The position numbers and the translations under genes are program-made. A DNA stretch of 64,000 nt from Methylosinus sp. H3A. GTDB taxonomy: Bacteria; Pseudomonadota; Alphaproteobacteria; Rhizobiales; Beijerinckiaceae. The notes under the pieces were generated by a model, which was given only the letters and a program-made list of their open reading frames with translations, was not told the origin of the DNA and did not search any database. Positions within the stretch are counted from its first letter, which is position 1. Every line of letters begins with the position of its first letter. This document shows, in pieces, positions 44,007 to 51,950 of the stretch. Where the stretch lies: contig NZ_JADNQW010000003.1 of NCBI RefSeq assembly GCF_015709455.1, positions 62,001-126,000 of the forward strand, in the 5' to 3' direction.

Positions 44007-44429
44007 ATGAAAAACATAGCAGAGTTTCAGCTCATCGGACGCGTCGGCGCGGTCAAGAAGGTCGGCTCCACCACGCACGTCACCAGCGCGTCGAACTACT
44101 CCTACAAAGACGAGGGCGGAGAGTGGCGGGACGACCCGCACTGGAACGAGGTCGTCGTCTTCTCTACCGTAACCACACGTTACATCGAAAAATATATTGG
44201 CAAGGGCGATCTCGTTCACGCGCGCGGCCGCGTCCGGCAGAACAACTATGAGCGCGATGATGGCGAGCGTGTCTTCACCGTTGATCTCATCTGCAACGAT
44301 TTCTCGCGCCTCGCGCAGGCCGCCGACAATCGCGACGGCGAGCACCGCGACGCCGATGCGCGGGACGACTCCTACGGGCGCCGGCAAAGGAGCGCATCTC
44401 CTGGCCCGGATGACGCCATTCCCTACTGA
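44007..44429 (+). CDS. ssb: Single-stranded DNA-binding protein
   Basis: The 140-residue protein is an SSB-type OB fold: IAEFQLIGRVGAVKKVG, WNEVVVFSTVTTRYIEKYIG, GDLVHARGRVRQNNYE and VFTVDLICNDFSRL. The C-terminus is short and acidic and ends in GPDDAIPY, a variant of the DDDIPF tip through which SSB recruits partner proteins. The loop after strand 1 is reduced compared with chromosomal SSBs, as in plasmid-encoded forms. GGAGA precedes the ATG. It likely coats single-stranded plasmid DNA during conjugative entry and replication. A strong hairpin terminator follows. Confidence 0.92.
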   Translation: MKNIAEFQLIGRVGAVKKVGSTTHVTSASNYSYKDEGGEWRDDPHWNEVVVFSTVTTRYIEKYIGKGDLVHARGRVRQNNYERDDGERVFTVDLICNDFSRLAQAADNRDGEHRDADARDDSYGRRQRSASPGPDDAIPY

Positions 44430-44440
44430 TCGATTGGCCG

Positions 44441-44467
44441 GAGGGGAGGCCCTCGACGCCTCCCCTC
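44441..44467. terminator. Bidirectional terminator-like hairpin between ssb and the convergent gene
   Basis: GAGGGGAGGC and GCCTCCCCTC form a perfect 10-bp stem with a 7-base loop in the gap between two converging genes. Confidence 0.65.
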
Positions 44468-44502
44468 GTCCCTATTTCGGAGCGCGGTAAACCGGGAAGG
44501 CA

Positions 44503-45084
44503 TCAGCCGCCGGACGTCCTCGCCGCGAGTTCGTCGGCGCACAACGCATGCGCTTCCGCGTGCAAGTCGAACCGCGCCCAGGTCTCGCCGCGCTTCGCGA
44601 TCTCGATCGCGCGCGACGCGCCCGCAGCGCGCTGACACGCCACATGCGCGTCGACCAGCAGGCGCGCGGCGTAGAAGGTCCGCGCCGACGCCTGCTCGCT
44701 GAGCGGGGTCAGCCAATAGCCACCTTCCGACTGCGCCTCGACCACCTGGCGTTGCGCCTTCACCGCCGCCAGTGACGCGTCATGCGCATCACGGCACAGC
44801 GACACCGCGCGTTCGACGATCGGCTGCAGCAGCCGGTCCAGCTCCGCCTGTCGCTGCGTGCTCGACAGGCGAGCCCCCTTCTGCGCGATGTCATCCGCCA
44901 TGTCCTGGTCGGCCGCGTCGCGAATGCCATCGATGTCGTCGTCGAATCCGAACGACTCGATCACCAAGGAGACTTCTCGCGAATCCGGCGCGATATCGCG
45001 CACGAGCTCCATCGACGGCTTTGCGCGCCGCTCGATCGGAAAGCGCACGACGTTCGTCATGCCGGGCGTCAATTCGATGCGCAT
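44503..45084 (-). CDS. Unknown helical plasmid protein
   Basis: The 193-residue product has a short basic N-terminus (TNVVRFPIERRAKPS), an acidic stretch (FGFDDDIDGIRDAADQDMAD) and long helices (QAELDRLLQPIVERAVSLCR, SLAAVKAQRQVVEAQ, ARTFYAARLLVDAHVACQRA). Coiled-coil or helical-bundle structure is likely. No catalytic motif is seen. GGAGAG five bases before the ATG supports this start; a GTG two codons earlier is possible. It converges with ssb and lies beside the gene split by the IS701-type element. Confidence 0.55.
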   Translation of the reverse strand: MRIELTPGMTNVVRFPIERRAKPSMELVRDIAPDSREVSLVIESFGFDDDIDGIRDAADQDMADDIAQKGARLSSTQRQAELDRLLQPIVERAVSLCRDAHDASLAAVKAQRQVVEAQSEGGYWLTPLSEQASARTFYAARLLVDAHVACQRAAGASRAIEIAKRGETWARFDLHAEAHALCADELAARTSGG

Positions 45085-45169
45085 GGCCACTCTCCTGTTG
45101 CGGATCGTCTCATCAAACCAGACGCGGCGTCGGAATACAACGGCAACACATTGATAATAAGATGAAAAG

Positions 45170-45410
45170 TCACGTCGATGCGACTTTTATTCCCTTCGTC
45201 GCCGCGCTCGCACTCTCGCTCGTCGTGGACGCGCTCGGATCGCAGCGGAAATACCGCCCGCCGATCGCCCCTTCGAAAGCGGCGCCGTCGCGCGACCGCC
45301 GCAACTCGAATTTCATGACCGTGCCCGGAACGGCAACCATCATGATCTGCGTGTTCGATTCCACCACCTCGACCTCCAACGGCTCCCGAGGGCGATCGAT
45401 ATCAGTCAGC
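45170..45410 (-). pseudogene. 3' part of an 85-residue plasmid gene split by an IS701-type element
   Basis: The frame reads LTDIDRPREPLEVEVVESNT, then MMVAVPGTVMKFELRRSRDG and FEGAIGGRYFRCDPS. The first codons (MSARI) lie at 46883-46899 on the other side of the insertion. Joining both sides through one TTAA gives an exact 86-codon frame with a GGAG ribosome site. The beta-rich text suggests a small DNA- or protein-binding module. The function is unknown. Confidence 0.7.
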
Positions 45411-45414
45411 TTAA
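45411..45414. repeat. TTAA target duplication, left copy
   Basis: TTAA directly precedes the left inverted repeat of the IS701-type element and is repeated at 46883-46886. A 4-bp duplication is usual for this family. Confidence 0.85.
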
Positions 45415-46882
45415 CATTACAGTTGCATATTACAATGACTTCTGACTCACTGGGCCACCATGATTCGGCCTGGGGATCATGGGATGGCGGGAGCTTCGAT
45501 CGAGACGACGCTGGAGTTGTGGGCGTCGTCGCTGCGTGATGTGAAACGTCGGATGCATCCGTTGTTCACGCAAGACCGCGTGGCGCGATCGGCAGAAGCT
45601 TTCCTCGACGGCCTGCTCGGCGAAGAACGACGCAAGACGGGCTGGATGCGGGCGGAGGCCGCCGGTGATCCGGGGCCGTGGCGACAGCAGGCCGTTCTGG
45701 GCCGGGGACGTTGGGACGCCGATGCGTTGCGCGACATCGTGCGCGACTATGCGCTGGAGACGTTGGCCGACGACGATGCGGTCTTTGTCGTCGATGAGAC
45801 GGGCTTTCTGAAGCAGGGCAAGGCATCCTGCGGCGTCGCGCGGCAATACACGGGCTCGGCGGGAAAGATCACGAATTGCCAGATCGGCGTTTTCGCTTGC
45901 TATGTGTCGCATCGCGGCCATGCCTTCATCGACCGCGAGCTCTATCTGCCGAAGAGCTGGACGGGCGACAAAGAACGTATGACGAAGGCGCATGTCCCGC
46001 AGGAATTGATCGACAGCGCCAATGGCGGCTTCGCCACCAAGCCAGCGTTGGCGCTCGCCATGATCGAGCGCGCGATCGCCGCGAATGTTCCGTTCTCCTT
46101 CGTCGCCGCCGACACGGTCTACGGAGTCGGCGACATCGAGATGGCGTTGCGGCGCGCCGGCAAAGGCTATGTGCTGGGCGTCAAATCCAACGACACGTTC
46201 TACTCCTGGGGCAAGCCGAGCGCCGTCGCGGGCACGGCGAAAGAGATTGCCGACCGCTTGCCGCTGTCCGCTTGGAAGCGTCTTTCGGCCGGCTCTGGAA
46301 CGAAAGGCGAGCGGCTGCATGATTGGGTCTACCTCGAGCTCGCCGATCTCTCCGGCGGCGATTACAATGAGGCGCAGGGCGGCCAGGTCTGGACGCGCGG
46401 ATTGCTGATCCGCCGCAAGATCGCCGATGGCGATCTCGCCTTCTTCACGACATGGGCGCCGAGCGGAACGACGATCGAAGCGCTGGCGAAAATCGAAGGG
46501 CATCGGTGGGCGATCGAGGATAGTTTCGAAACCGCCAAGAACGAGCTGGGCCTCGATCACAACGAAACGCGCTCATGGCATGGATGGCGACGTCATGTCT
46601 CGCTCGTCATGCTGGCTTTCGCCATGATGGCGACGATACGTGTTCACGCCAATGGACCGGCGACGCCGTCCCCCAAAAAGATCCGGCGTGCAATGACGAC
46701 AAAAACTGCGCGGCCTCGATCGACGGCGAACTGATCCGCTGGTCGATGCAGGAAATCCGACGCATCGCCACGCGTCTCGCACGAAAACGCATTCGTCCCG
46801 AGTTCGTCATCGCATGGTCGTTATGGCGACGAGCGCACCAAGCCGAAGCAAGGCGAGCCCATCTCAAAAAGCAACTGTAATG
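45415..46882 (+). mobile_element. IS701-family insertion sequence (1468 bp)
   Basis: The ends are CATTACAGTTGC at the left and its exact reverse complement at the right (46871-46882), flanked by TTAA on both sides. The single transposase gene fills the element. It interrupts an 85-residue plasmid gene whose frame is restored on removal. Intact ends suggest a recent insertion, although the transposase frame is broken near its 3' end. Confidence 0.92.
45484..46880 (+). pseudogene. IS701-family DDE transposase with a frameshift at a C5A5 run
   Basis: The N-terminal 400 residues are well preserved: VFVVDETGFLKQGKASCGVA, RQYTGSAGKITNCQIGVF, VAADTVYGVGDIEMALRRAG and EGHRWAIEDSFETAKNELGL give the DDE landmarks. 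After NGPATPSPKK the frame changes. The expected end (DPACNDDKNC, GELIRWSMQEIRRIATRL, then WSLWRRAHQAEARRAHLKKQ) is in the next frame and runs to 46880. One missing base in CCCCCAAAAAG at about 46671-46681 accounts for this. Either the gene is a recent pseudogene or a -1 slip on the A run joins the two frames. The start is placed at MAGASIET; a Met eight codons earlier is also in frame. Confidence 0.88.
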
Positions 46883-46899
46883 TTAATTCGGGCGCTCAT
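46883..46899 (-). pseudogene. 5' tip of the 85-residue gene split by the IS701-type element, with TTAA target copy
   Basis: ATG at 46899-46897 opens MSARI and joins the frame at 45410 through one TTAA copy (46883-46886 being the right duplicate). GGAG lies about 11 bases upstream of the ATG. Only five codons remain here. Confidence 0.7.
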
Positions 46900-46977
46900 G
46901 AATAATTCGCTCCAATTGCTTATTGTTGGTCTGAAATTCGCTTTCGTTCGAAACATGTGCGGCGGCGGGCCTTGGCG

Positions 46978-48282
46978 TCAACCGCTCACGGCCGTCATTT
47001 CTTCCGGGCTCAAGCCGGTCGCACCGCCGTCGATTTCGAGCACGCGCGCCCCATCGACCAACGCCAGCTTCGACCGCGCTGCGCGCGTCGCCCGCAACAT
47101 CCATTCCTTCTGGCGTGCGCTCAAGCCTTGGGCGTCATTCACGACCAGCACGTCCGTCGCCGCCAGCCGATCCTGCTTCTTCTTCCATCGGCCCAGCAGC
47201 CCGTGGACCCCGACGCTCTTGATGCCCGACTTCTTCTCGAACGCCTTCGCCGTCTCATATGTCAAGCCTACTCCGCGGAGCCGCAGTCCCGCTCGCTCCC
47301 ATTGCGAGATTGCCTCCGCCAACGTCCTGCCCGTCTCCGTCGTGTCGACGCCGCCCGAAGCCGCGGCGGCGACTCTGCTTTCGTCGGATGCGCATTGCAC
47401 TGTCGCGGCGAGGCTGCGCGTGCTGAAACTTTCGCCGTCCGCGAGCCGGACCAGCCCGATCGAACATTCCACGCGCGCCAGCGCCGTGTCGAACTGCTCT
47501 TTTCCGGCTGTGTTTCTGCTCACGAACGCGATCATTTCGCCGTACGTGAATGTCGCGCCCGCGCGCGTCAATGCACGCAGCGCCAGGTCGGGTTCACCGA
47601 GCAGTCGCTCGCCGTTGCGCCACGCGATTTCATAGTTCTCCGCCAGGCGCTCGCTTTCGGCGTCGTCGAAAAGTGGTTCGAGCTCTCGGCCGCGCGCCGC
47701 GTCCGCGCCCGCCCGGATCAACCGATCCCGGCCCGCGGCGAGAAGATATTTGTTCGAGAGCATCGCCCAGCGCTCGCGCCATTGCATGAGGAGCTTCGGC
47801 CCATGCCAATCGTCCAGCTTCTTCCCGAAACCATCCGACCCGATCTCGCGCATCGACAACAGGGCATGAAGATACACGCGCGTATGTCCATCGGCGCCTA
47901 CCGCCCGATGCAGGTTCACGTCCACCACCCGTCCGCGCTCGACGAAGAGCGGCGTCACGAATTCCCTGCAGAGCCCCACCTCGTCGCCAGCAGGAAGAGC
48001 TTCGGGCAGCGCCGCCTCGATTTCTAGCGCGAGCTGCGCATTGCTGCGCGTCTCGACTGCTTCGACTTCGTTCCAGAGGATCTCTCGCTCAGCCCACCGA
48101 GCATCTGCGCCGAGAGGCAGCAAGATCTCCGAATGAATGAGGTCGCTCCCGGCGGAAAAGTCCACCTCGCGAAGTGTCTTCGCGTCCTTCAGCCTCGATC
48201 GCGAGCAATACGCCGCCGCCGAAATCACACTGCGCCCTTCGGACCGCCGAACCGAGCCGACGTTAAGAAAATGTATCGCCAT
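46978..48282 (-). CDS. MobA/MobL (TraA-like) relaxase with a decayed helicase segment
   Basis: The 434-residue protein opens like a MobQ-type relaxase: AIHFLNVGSVRRSEGRSVIS, AAAYCSRSRL (nucleophile Tyr region), LWNEVEAVETRSNAQLALEI. The metal-binding block reads DGHTRVYLHALLSMREI, where the usual HxH is reduced to one His. The second half resembles the RecD-like part of TraA, but the P-loop is only a relic (GGVDTTETGRT, Arg for Lys) and the Walker B reads VVNDAQGL instead of VVDEA. The protein ends soon after. It may still nick an oriT poorly, act as a DNA-binding accessory, or be a decaying gene. GAGGA lies eight bases before the ATG. Confidence 0.75.
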   Translation of the reverse strand: MAIHFLNVGSVRRSEGRSVISAAAYCSRSRLKDAKTLREVDFSAGSDLIHSEILLPLGADARWAEREILWNEVEAVETRSNAQLALEIEAALPEALPAGDEVGLCREFVTPLFVERGRVVDVNLHRAVGADGHTRVYLHALLSMREIGSDGFGKKLDDWHGPKLLMQWRERWAMLSNKYLLAAGRDRLIRAGADAARGRELEPLFDDAESERLAENYEIAWRNGERLLGEPDLALRALTRAGATFTYGEMIAFVSRNTAGKEQFDTALARVECSIGLVRLADGESFSTRSLAATVQCASDESRVAAAASGGVDTTETGRTLAEAISQWERAGLRLRGVGLTYETAKAFEKKSGIKSVGVHGLLGRWKKKQDRLAATDVLVVNDAQGLSARQKEWMLRATRAARSKLALVDGARVLEIDGGATGLSPEEMTAVSG

Positions 48283-48527
48283 TTCGAATTCCTCGTCGCG
48301 CGTCGCTCCAGCCCGTGCCGGAAATTCCGACGCGCGTCCGAGAGGCTCCGCGAAATCGGCGCGAATCTCGACGCGAGAAAATCGAAATTCGAACTCGGCC
48401 GATTGGCGCGGCCGACCGCGACTCCTGCTGCGGCCGGTCGTCCGCGCGCTACGCCGCGAACAATCGCCGAGCACAAAATGCCGTAATCGCCTGAAGAAGA
48501 AAGGTGAAAACTCGATTGCCACCATCG

Positions 48528-48602
48528 GGGCGCGGCCGCAAGGGCAAGTCGAGGCGCGCAAAGCGCGCCCCTTGCCCCCGCGCCCCGACGGCGGCTCAGC
48601 GG
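48528..48602 (+). repeat. Leader hairpin motif, copy G
   Basis: GCGGCCGCAAGGGCAAG opens the motif and CCCCTTGCCCC closes it. The inner hairpin is GGCGCGC-aaa-GCGCGCC, different in sequence from the other copies but fully paired. It lies about 85 bp before the start at 48687. Confidence 0.7.
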
Positions 48603-48686
48603 GAAAGTGTTCGAGGAATAGTCCCGAACGAAACAGGAGACGCTTCGATCTTCGACAAGCTCTCTCCTCAACCGCGGGAGCCCATC

Positions 48687-49061
48687 ATGACCGTCAGCTT
48701 CTATCCCTACGTCTTCGACGCCGTTGCCGAACGGTACGTCCTCGCCGGAGCCGAGAACGGGACTTTCGAACTTTCCAACGCGAACGCTTTCGATCTTCTC
48801 TCCATCTTAGGATTCGAAGACCTGTGGTCCGCGCCCCCACAACCCATTGCCGCTTTCCTCGGCCGTCTCACCGCTGCTTTACGGAAATCCACCGGACGCC
48901 CTTCCGCGGAAATTCCCGTGACGGTCGACGAAATGCCCGGCCAGCTCATAGTTATCGATTGCGGTCGCTCTGAGGGCTACCTCAATCGACGGCTCCATGA
49001 GCTTGCCATCCTCGTCCAACAAAGCAAGGAAGCCGGAGCGACCCATGTCGGCTGGGGATGA
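48687..49061 (+). CDS. Unknown plasmid protein
   Basis: The 124-residue product reads TVSFYPYVFDAVAERYVLAG, NAFDLLSILGFEDLW and LIVIDCGRSEGYLNRRLHEL. A mixed alpha/beta fold is likely. No motif is recognised. GGGAG eight bases before the ATG supports translation, and a copy of the shared leader hairpin lies upstream. It is divergent to the relaxase with 400 bp between them, a gap in which an oriT could lie, although I see no nic site I can name. Confidence 0.55.
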   Translation: MTVSFYPYVFDAVAERYVLAGAENGTFELSNANAFDLLSILGFEDLWSAPPQPIAAFLGRLTAALRKSTGRPSAEIPVTVDEMPGQLIVIDCGRSEGYLNRRLHELAILVQQSKEAGATHVGWG

Positions 49062-49146
49062 CCCCCCGAAATCCCGGGCAAATACGCCGCGTCCTCGTCT
49101 CGCCGCCCCCTTCTTCTATCTCTCCGTCCATGATAGGATTTACACC

Positions 49147-49599
49147 ATGAGCGCTGCAGCAATTCTCAAACTCCAGGCCTCTGGCTTCTCCGTCGAGCAA
49201 GTCTCGGCGCTCGCCGAATTGGTTGACACTCAGGCCGCGACCAAAGCCGATGTCGAGGCCGCCAGCCATAAGTTCGATCAGAAAATCGAGGCTACCGGAC
49301 ATAAGCTCGACCAGAAAATCGACGGCGTCGAGCACCGCCTCGAGCTCAAGATCGGCGAATTGAAGTCCGACCTCGAAGCCACAGAGCGTCGCCTCGATCA
49401 GAAAATCGACGGCGTGGAGCATCGCCTCGAGCTGAAAATCGAAGGCCTCGATCGGAAAATCACCGAGACAAACGCCAACACCCTCAAATGGGTCATCGGC
49501 GCAATCGGATTTCAGACCCTCGTCTTGGTCGGAACCATCGTCGGAGCCGTGGCCGCCCTCACGAGATTCATTCCGGCCGCTCCGATTCTCCACCAATAG
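49147..49599 (+). CDS. Coiled-coil membrane protein with internal 29-residue repeats (CCDC90/DUF1640-like)
   Basis: The 150-residue product begins SAAAILKLQASGFSVEQVSAL and then carries a long coiled coil with repeated KLDQKIDGVEHRLELKI and RLDQKIDGVEHRLELKI segments 29 residues apart. It ends with one membrane helix (IGAIGFQTLVLVGTIVGAVAAL, residues 120-141). The layout of coiled coil plus C-terminal anchor resembles the DUF1640/CCDC90 family, which also carries the FSxxQ..AL opening. The coil would face the cytoplasm. The cellular role is unknown. The ribosome site is weak (AGGA nine bases upstream). Confidence 0.72.
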   Translation: MSAAAILKLQASGFSVEQVSALAELVDTQAATKADVEAASHKFDQKIEATGHKLDQKIDGVEHRLELKIGELKSDLEATERRLDQKIDGVEHRLELKIEGLDRKITETNANTLKWVIGAIGFQTLVLVGTIVGAVAALTRFIPAAPILHQ

Positions 49600-50788
49600 G
49601 CGAATTCCGATAAATCGGAACCGCGCTCTACTCGCGCCGCGCGCGGCGCTCACCGAGCCGTCGCAAGCGACGTCTCGGCCGTTCCGGTCACGATCGCTTT
49701 CTCGCGAACCGATCCGACGCGCGAACAATCCCTGCATTCCAAAGGCCTGACGACGGCTGTTTCTCCCCAGCGCGCTCCCGCGCGCGGACGAGTTTCCGCA
49801 CATGCGTCCGCATGCGGTTTTCAGAACGAAGATTCGCTTCCCTCACTATGAAGAGGCGGGCGTGCGGAGAGGCGGGTGCCTTTCAATCCCGCCGCTCGGG
49901 CCGGGCGCCCCATCGGAAGCGCGTCGGATTTGCGCTCGCCGCGATCTCGCGGCGCCGTGGGCCTTCAAAATCCCGCCGATGCGATCGGCGAGACGGCTCC
50001 ACGGTCGGCGGCAGGCGTAGCCCTGCATGGCTCGGCGCGAAGGCGAGCGCTGGCCAAGGGTCTCTCGCACGGCGGGCGCGACCTCGTCGCTGTCGATGGC
50101 GAGCGCGCTGTCGGGGTGGAAGCCTCGTCGCTGTCTCCGAGAAAGCGGGTTCCCGGCAGTGCGCGCCTCGGTCCGTCCGATGCGCTGATGTGCTGGGTCG
50201 GCGGAGTCGTCGAGCGCTGTGGGCGGTCCGGTCGCGGCGCGCGTCATGGGCCGCGGGTGGTCGGCGGGGAATCGAGGCCGAGGCCGCGGCAATCGACGGT
50301 TCGTCGCGCGCGTCGGCAGTCGTCGGCGCGCTCCGGTCGATCGAAGGTTCGGCGGGATGCGGCTCGCAGTCGCGGCGTTCGGGAGATCACGCTCGGTCTC
50401 GACGATCGCATGATTTCTCTGGGGGCGTTTCGCTCGGCAGGCCCGATACGTCGGTTTGCCCCCTCGGTTTTGTTGCGTCCCTAAGCCTGGCCGACCGGCC
50501 CCGCAACGGCGGCCCCCGACTTTTTTCCGCCGATGCCGGGGCAGTTCATTTTTTGACCGGCGCAAGCGCCGGATCTCTTTTCCTTGCCCCGGACATCTTT
50601 GCATCGCGAAGCAAAAAAGTCGGCGTCTCGCCGTCCTCCGCTTTGCTACGGCCCGCGCCGCCGCCCGATGGGCGCCGGACGCGGGTGCAGGCCCGCTCTC
50701 TTGGCCAGGCTTTCAGGGACCGCACCGAGGGGAACAAACCGGCATCGGGCCGGCGAAACCCCCGGCCCAGAAAATCAGGATCACGATC
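49600..50788. other. 1.2-kb region without a supported gene
   Basis: The only long frames here are Arg- and Ser-rich and lack ribosome sites, as expected of shadows in GC-rich non-coding DNA. The right end holds a nested inverted repeat (50517-50622). A region of this size in a compact plasmid could hold an origin of replication or transfer, but I see no iterons or AT-rich stretch that would prove it. Confidence 0.45.
50517..50622 (+). promoter_or_regulatory. Three nested inverted repeats before the next gene
   Basis: The outer pair is CGACTTTTTT (50517-50526) with AAAAAAGTCG (50613-50622). The middle pair is CCGGGGCA (50536-50543) with TGCCCCGG (50585-50592). The inner hairpin is CCGGCGC-aa-GCGCCGG (50557-50572), followed by ATCTCTTTT. 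The block lies 165 bp before the start at 50789. It could be an attenuator-like leader, a terminator, or a cruciform. Confidence 0.6.
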
Positions 50789-51367
50789 ATGACCAAGCGT
50801 CCCCAAACGTCCGCTGCGAAACGCAATAAGCCCGCTCGTCCCCCGATCTCCCTCGAGAGCGCGCGCCTCCTCTGCCCCAACGACGCGATCGCGACAAACG
50901 TCGCCGCGGCCTTCGCCCTCTCCGTGCCCGACTTTTCCGGGATCCGCGAAGCCCACGACACGCTGCTCCGCAAGACCTGGACCGCCTTCGACGAAGCGCT
51001 CAACGAGACCGCCACCAAGATGCACTTTCAGCGCCTCGTCGGAACCTACGTCGCTTCCGCCCAGGGAGCCGGACGCTTCTACTCCGAAAAGGTGACGGAG
51101 GCCCGAACCCTCACCGCCAAGCTCGCCAACGAAGCCCGCGACGAGGATCGCGACGCACCTGCCGGCTTCGAGTCCAAGGCCCAGCGCGCTCGCCAGTTCG
51201 CCGCCGATCTCGCCATCCAGGCCTACGCCCTCCTCGCCGCCGCCGAGGGAGCCGTCGAGGCCTATCTCCAAATCACCGGCGAAGATTGGAAGCCCTACGT
51301 CGCCCACAGCGAGACCGAAAGCGTCGAGCGTAAGTCCGCCGCCGCCGAATTGGGAGCCTTCGGCTGA
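50789..51367 (+). CDS. Unknown helical plasmid protein with VERKS-type C-terminal tail
   Basis: The 192-residue product has a basic N-terminus (TKRPQTSAAKRNKPARPP) and then long helices (MHFQRLVGTYVASAQGAG, QRARQFAADLAIQAYALLA). It ends in ETESVERKSAAAELGAFG. The next gene product ends in a very similar tail (EPVERKSPDAEIAAFDA), although the rest differs, so the tail may be a shared docking peptide. AGGATCA supports the ATG. Function is unknown. Confidence 0.6.
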   Translation: MTKRPQTSAAKRNKPARPPISLESARLLCPNDAIATNVAAAFALSVPDFSGIREAHDTLLRKTWTAFDEALNETATKMHFQRLVGTYVASAQGAGRFYSEKVTEARTLTAKLANEARDEDRDAPAGFESKAQRARQFAADLAIQAYALLAAAEGAVEAYLQITGEDWKPYVAHSETESVERKSAAAELGAFG

Positions 51368-51375
51368 GCCCGAGC

Positions 51376-51399
51376 GGCGGGGATCGAAAGGTCCCCGCC
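51376..51399 (+). terminator. Hairpin between two small plasmid genes
   Basis: GGCGGGGA and TCCCCGCC form a perfect 8-bp stem with an 8-base loop, followed by a pyrimidine-rich tract (TCCCTCTCTC). It may attenuate transcription between the two genes with VERKS tails. Confidence 0.5.
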
Positions 51400-51430
51400 T
51401 CCCTCTCTCGTGATCTCGATGGAGAACGAC

Positions 51431-51880
51431 ATGTTCGACTTCACCAAGCTCCGCCGCCCGAACGCAGCCGAGCAGCGCGAGCAGGAACAGCGCCGCCGCG
51501 CCGACGCCATCGCCGCCGACCACACCCGTCGCCTCCTGCGTTCCCGCGACGCCCTCCGCGTCACCCTCACCGATCACCCCGAGGCCCGCTTCACCATCGC
51601 CGGCGACCGTGCCGTCCATTTCTATGGCGACCAGCCGAACGGCCGCGAGGCCCGCGCCGTCTGGTATGCCCCCGATCACATGAGCCGCGACGAATTCGAC
51701 GCGATCGTCGCCGGATATGCGATCGGCGCAACGCTCGACCTGCGCGGCTATTGGAAGCCCTTCAATGGCAATTCGGGAACGAGCTTCACCTTTGTCGCCC
51801 AGTTCGTGAAAGCCGCCGATGGCGCCGAGCCCGTGGAGCGAAAATCGCCCGACGCCGAAATCGCCGCCTTCGACGCTTGA
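51431..51880 (+). CDS. Unknown plasmid protein with VERKS-type C-terminal tail
   Basis: The 149-residue product contains FDFTKLRRPNAAEQREQEQ, a beta-rich core (ALRVTLTDHPEARFTIAGD, AVWYAPDHMSRDEFDAIVAG, LRGYWKPFNGNSGTSFTFVA) and the tail EPVERKSPDAEIAAFDA. The tail matches that of the preceding gene product. GGAG six bases before the ATG supports the start. A hairpin with one wobble pair follows at 51890-51913. Function is unknown. Confidence 0.6.
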   Translation: MFDFTKLRRPNAAEQREQEQRRRADAIAADHTRRLLRSRDALRVTLTDHPEARFTIAGDRAVHFYGDQPNGREARAVWYAPDHMSRDEFDAIVAGYAIGATLDLRGYWKPFNGNSGTSFTFVAQFVKAADGAEPVERKSPDAEIAAFDA

Positions 51881-51889
51881 CGTAAAATG

Positions 51890-51913
51890 TGCGGGAGCCG
51901 CAAGGCTTCCGCA
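51890..51913 (+). terminator. Hairpin after the second VERKS-tail gene
   Basis: TGCGGGAGCC pairs with GGCTTCCGCA (one G-T wobble) around a GCAA loop and is followed by TTTCAA. It is terminator-like but weak. Confidence 0.45.
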
Positions 51914-51950
51914 TTTCAATGACGTATCCACCCGACGAGGAGAGCGACCC

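Noticed and set aside
48283..48686. oriT next to the relaxase gene
   Set aside because: The position is right, but I could not identify a known nic-site sequence; the only clear structure is the shared leader hairpin.
49812..50792. 326-codon plus-strand frame in the gene-free region
   Set aside because: The product would be Arg/Ser-rich and low in complexity, there is no ribosome site, and the nested hairpins lie inside it.
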